Made by a program: the position numbers and the translations under genes. The notes beneath the pieces were generated by a model, which saw only the letters and a list, made by a program, of their open reading frames with translations, made no database searches and had not been told where the DNA came from. From a bacterium (lineage in GTDB: Bacteria; Zhuqueibacterota; Zhuqueibacteria; Residuimicrobiales; Residuimicrobiaceae), in contig JAKQNR010000035.1 of the NCBI GenBank assembly GCA_029565685.1, forward strand, positions 372,001-436,000: DNA of 64,000 nucleotides, given 5' to 3'. Positions 61,169-64,000 of the stretch are shown piece after piece (positions within the stretch are counted from its first letter, which is position 1; every line of letters starts with the position of its first letter).

Positions 61169-63706
61169 ATGCGTATCTTTCAGTTTATCTTACTCTTTCT
61201 CGCTCTTTTTTCTCTACTCTTTGAGACCGGATGGGGAGGCCTATCGGAGCGTGTGGATACCGAAACCGATGACGGTAGGATGGAGTATCTACTCGTCGTC
61301 GAGAACTCGATAAGCCTTTCTGCTACAGGTCAATACCTCGTGGTAGATATGGACCATGATGGGACCAGCGATTTGATCACCATATGTTCAACGGCCAATC
61401 GGGATGACAACATCCGGCCGTTTTTAACCCTTTCGGACATCTATTTCACGGAGGTGGGAAAACAAACCAATTTCGAGAATGCGGAAAGAATTGCCGTTTA
61501 TCCCTTTGACCTTAACGACGACGGACGAAAAGAGATCCTGGTCAACAAGCTGCGCCATGATTCTCTGTTCATAGAAGTCCTGTCTTATTCAGGACAGAAG
61601 ACCGGCAGATGCTTTTTCCTCATCAGCGGCTCGCCCCGACCAGGGTATCAATGGGAGTGCCGGGCCACGCCGATGGAATGGCGATGCCAAGCCGGCGACA
61701 CCTCCCTGATCTTTTCTCTGCACACCGGCTACTCTTATCAGCCGCGCGGCATGGTCTGCGTCCGCTATCCCTCCGGGGAGATTGTGGATGCGCGATGGAT
61801 CGGCGCTTATATCGACAACCTGGCATTTGTGGATATCGACCGGGACGGGGTCAACGAATATTACGCCGGCAGCAAAACGCCGGACAACTGTCAGGGCCTG
61901 CAGGTGAACGGCACCGATGACCGTCACACCTATTTTTTCATTTTTGACACCAGAAAAGGATCCATTTTTTACGAAACACTGGGCGGCCTTTCCAAGGGAT
62001 CGAATGCCTACCCGATATCCAACGGCGACGGTCCCATTGAAAATTTTTGGATTTTATATTCTCAGCCGAATACCGAGGATGCCGACTCCTCTTTTCTGGG
62101 CCTGTATGACTATCCAGACAGACGGTTCCTCAAAAAAGTCAAGTTAGCCGGTTCCATCCTGACCACCGCCGTTCAATATGATTTTGACGGCGACGGCAAA
62201 AAGGATATCCTGCTCACACAAGCCAACGGCGCCCTGGAAATTCGCAACCAGCAACTGCAGCTGCTGCAACGCAGGATGCTGAATCAACAGGTCGTCGCCC
62301 AATGGTTCTTCGATCTCGATCAAAATGGCCTGCCTGAAATATTCATTTACGCCAATCGCAAGCTCTATGTATTTTCCGACCGACTGAAACTTTTAGCCAA
62401 ACAGGCGATGGATGTAGAGGACATTCAATTGATTCAATCGGCCTCAGGGCGCAGTTTATTCGTGCAAAGCAAAACCTCTCTCACCCATCTCTCCCTGCGG
62501 CCCAACACCGCGCTGGCCGCGCACTATCGCCGAGTCTGGATAACGGCCATGTTGAGCGGCGCGCTGCTCTTCGGCGGCGGGCTGCGGCTGTTGCACTGGT
62601 ATAAGCGACAGCAGATCCCCTATCTGGCGCACCATGCCCTGCAGAACCTGGAAATACCCGGTGTGTTGATACTGGACCGGCAGGGCCGATTAAGACAGAT
62701 GAACGAGAAAGCGCGCGTGCTGTTGAATCTGTCGACCGGTCATCAGGGCCAGCCTTTCCTCAAGATTGCCAATGAACTGATCCCGCGCATGGAGCCTTTT
62801 ATTGAGCGAGCATACCGTCAGGCGGAGGAGGGATCCAAAGAACAAGCCACACCCCTTCTGGAAGCGTCTGCCAATCTGCATATCTTCTTCAGGCCGCTGC
62901 GCACGGCCGGCGACCGATTCAAAGGTCTTTTGATAATCCTGGAAGACCGTACGGAGCAAATTCAGGCGATGCAAGCTTTGGCATGGTCCACTATGGCGCA
63001 AAGACTCGCCCACCAGATCAAGACGCCGCTCTCATCCGTCGTGCTGGCCGTGCAGCGGCTGCAAATGGAGTATGTCAAGGATAGGGCGAACAGATCAAAG
63101 GAGTATGATCGCTATGTCGACTATGTGACGGGCGAGGTCGGGCGCATCCGGCACATTGTGGATGGTCTGCTTAAACTGGCGCAATTGGAAAAGCCGTTTC
63201 ACCGGGCCTGCGGCATGAATGACCTGGTGCGGTTGGCGCTGAAAAAATTCGAACCCTATTTCGGCGCCAGGATCAAGATCCGCCTGTCCCTGGAGGAGGG
63301 ACTGCCGCCCGTCAGAGTGGATGACAATCAGATCATCATCGTCCTGTGCATCGTGATCGAGAACGCCATCGAGGCCATGCCGCAAGGCGGCTGGTTGACC
63401 CTCGCCACAGAATCGGCATATGATTTGCATTCGTTGAATGCCGCGGCAAGCAAAGGGTATATCCGGGTGCTGATTGCGGATAGTGGAACCGGCGTTGATG
63501 AGCAGGTCATGGATAAATTGTTCGAGCCCTTTTTTACCACCAAAACGACCGGGACCGGTCTGGGCCTGCCCATCGCCAAAAAAATCATCGAAGACCATGG
63601 GGGCAACATCAAGATAAACAGCGCGCCGAAACAAGGCGCCGAAGTGACGATCCTATTGCCGATCGCCCGCCAGGACAAGACTTTTCCTCTGGACGGTTCG
63701 GGCTGA
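61169..63706 (+). CDS. Sensor histidine kinase with extracytoplasmic FG-GAP/VCBS domain
   Basis: 845 aa from ATG 61169. A signal anchor (FQFILLFLALFSLLF) is followed by about 420 residues of FG-GAP-like repeats with Ca-binding loops DMDHDGTSD, DLNDDGRKE, DIDRDGVNE, DFDGDGKKD and DLDQNGLPE. Then one membrane helix (ITAMLSGALLFGGGLRLL), a PAS domain (~PGVLILDRQGRLRQMNEKA), HisKA with LAHQIKTPLSSV (phospho-His), N-box IVIENAIEAM, G1 DSGTGVDEQVMDKLFEPFFT and G2 GTGLGLPIAKKII. The propeller facing outside is an unusual sensor. It probably phosphorylates the response regulator that follows. Confidence 0.9.
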   Translation: MRIFQFILLFLALFSLLFETGWGGLSERVDTETDDGRMEYLLVVENSISLSATGQYLVVDMDHDGTSDLITICSTANRDDNIRPFLTLSDIYFTEVGKQTNFENAERIAVYPFDLNDDGRKEILVNKLRHDSLFIEVLSYSGQKTGRCFFLISGSPRPGYQWECRATPMEWRCQAGDTSLIFSLHTGYSYQPRGMVCVRYPSGEIVDARWIGAYIDNLAFVDIDRDGVNEYYAGSKTPDNCQGLQVNGTDDRHTYFFIFDTRKGSIFYETLGGLSKGSNAYPISNGDGPIENFWILYSQPNTEDADSSFLGLYDYPDRRFLKKVKLAGSILTTAVQYDFDGDGKKDILLTQANGALEIRNQQLQLLQRRMLNQQVVAQWFFDLDQNGLPEIFIYANRKLYVFSDRLKLLAKQAMDVEDIQLIQSASGRSLFVQSKTSLTHLSLRPNTALAAHYRRVWITAMLSGALLFGGGLRLLHWYKRQQIPYLAHHALQNLEIPGVLILDRQGRLRQMNEKARVLLNLSTGHQGQPFLKIANELIPRMEPFIERAYRQAEEGSKEQATPLLEASANLHIFFRPLRTAGDRFKGLLIILEDRTEQIQAMQALAWSTMAQRLAHQIKTPLSSVVLAVQRLQMEYVKDRANRSKEYDRYVDYVTGEVGRIRHIVDGLLKLAQLEKPFHRACGMNDLVRLALKKFEPYFGARIKIRLSLEEGLPPVRVDDNQIIIVLCIVIENAIEAMPQGGWLTLATESAYDLHSLNAAASKGYIRVLIADSGTGVDEQVMDKLFEPFFTTKTTGTGLGLPIAKKIIEDHGGNIKINSAPKQGAEVTILLPIARQDKTFPLDGSG

Positions 63707-63836
63707 TCGCGCATCGTCCAATAAAGCCGCGCATCAGGGGGTCCGATTTTCCCGAAAGACAGACCCAGCGTGTTGCAAAAAAGAGACGCCGGTATGTCCG
63801 GTTTTACCTGGCCGTGTATCTTTAGGGAGAATGCGC

Positions 63837-64000
63837 ATGAATCAGCCGCAAATCCTCATCGTCGATGACGATCCCATTTTCAGCGAACTGCTGAAAGAGG
63901 TTCTGCAGGAGCAGGACTATGGGATCAGCCTGGCCGGCAATGGACGGCAGGCGCTTGAACAGTTGGAAAGAGGACAACCGGATTTGTTGCTGCTGGATGT
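63837..64000 (+). CDS. Response regulator, N-terminal part (cut by window end)
   Basis: ATG 63837 is chosen over ATG 63831 because AGGGAGA lies directly before 63831. The start ILIVDDDPIFSELLKEVL contains the acidic pocket, and DLLLLDV carries the phospho-acceptor Asp just before the window ends. The effector domain is not visible; with this type of PAS-kinase an NtrC-like sigma-54 activator is common, but unproven here. Confidence 0.92.
   Translation, partial: MNQPQILIVDDDPIFSELLKEVLQEQDYGISLAGNGRQALEQLERGQPDLLLLD

Noticed and set aside
1..64000. CRISPR arrays, tRNA or rRNA genes
   Set aside because: No regularly spaced direct repeats, cloverleaf-like sequence or rRNA motifs were noticed by eye; a covariance search would be needed to exclude short RNAs.

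Overview
The window looks like chromosomal DNA from an uncultivated member of the FCB/KSB1-Calditrichota-like bacteria. Evidence: a secreted hydrolase and a second gene fragment both end in a type IX-style C-terminal sorting domain (the YPNPFNP-type linker plus a beta-sandwich). There are many exported glycan-degrading enzymes, a complete hydrogenase-maturation set, GltBD/GdhA, and a two-component system. The taxon is an inference; no rRNA, tRNA or CRISPR array was seen.

Layout. 1-1.9 kb: end of a GH95-like fucosidase and a sialidase-fold protein. 2.06-8.5 kb: a decayed integron. A C-terminal remnant of an integron integrase lies on the minus strand, diverging from a row of small plus-strand cassettes separated by attC-like sites. 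Cassettes include a GT39-like membrane enzyme, a thioredoxin-fold gene with an in-frame UGA followed by a SECIS-like hairpin, an AbrB/PIN pair (toxin frameshifted), a radical SAM gene with an in-frame UAG, an intact MazEF pair with its own promoter/operator, and a NucS-like nuclease with two in-frame stops. 8.5-9.7 kb: two fused gene fragments (CPBP protease, arylsulfotransferase). 9.8-15.3 kb: exported alpha/beta hydrolase, broken PDZ gene, large exported (alpha/alpha)-barrel-like enzyme. 15.6-18.9 kb: a second accessory patch with an IS91-type transposase remnant, one full attC, two half attC sites, two intact cassette-like genes and a dead quinone oxidoreductase.

19-29.1 kb is catabolic: an enolase-superfamily dehydratase, a hydantoinase/oxoprolinase-type ASKHA protein fused to a degenerate ATP-pyrophosphatase-like domain, a MetE-like zinc methyltransferase, heparinase II/III and GH97. 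Three copies of a ~170-bp repeat lie 5' of three minus-strand genes (15263, 23174, 24393). 29.2-34.5 kb is a five-gene minus-strand operon: two coiled-coil proteins, a membrane-anchored solute-binding protein fused to an OmpA peptidoglycan-binding domain, then permease and ATPase. This is the best candidate here for a little-described multi-gene system.

34.9-46.2 kb concerns nitrogen assimilation (gdhA; gltB-gltD), with a receiver/PEP-synthase-like protein and a zinc ribbon behind gdhA. 46.7-51.5 kb: C69 dipeptidase, HAD phosphatase, adenosine-specific kinase family protein, Na+/solute symporter. 51.5-57.5 kb: hypA-hypB-hypF-hypC-hypD-hypE, tightly spaced, without hydrogenase structural genes in view. 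57.7-64 kb: GT39-like membrane protein, an unclassified exported glycosidase-like protein, and a histidine kinase with an FG-GAP sensor domain followed by a cut-off response regulator.
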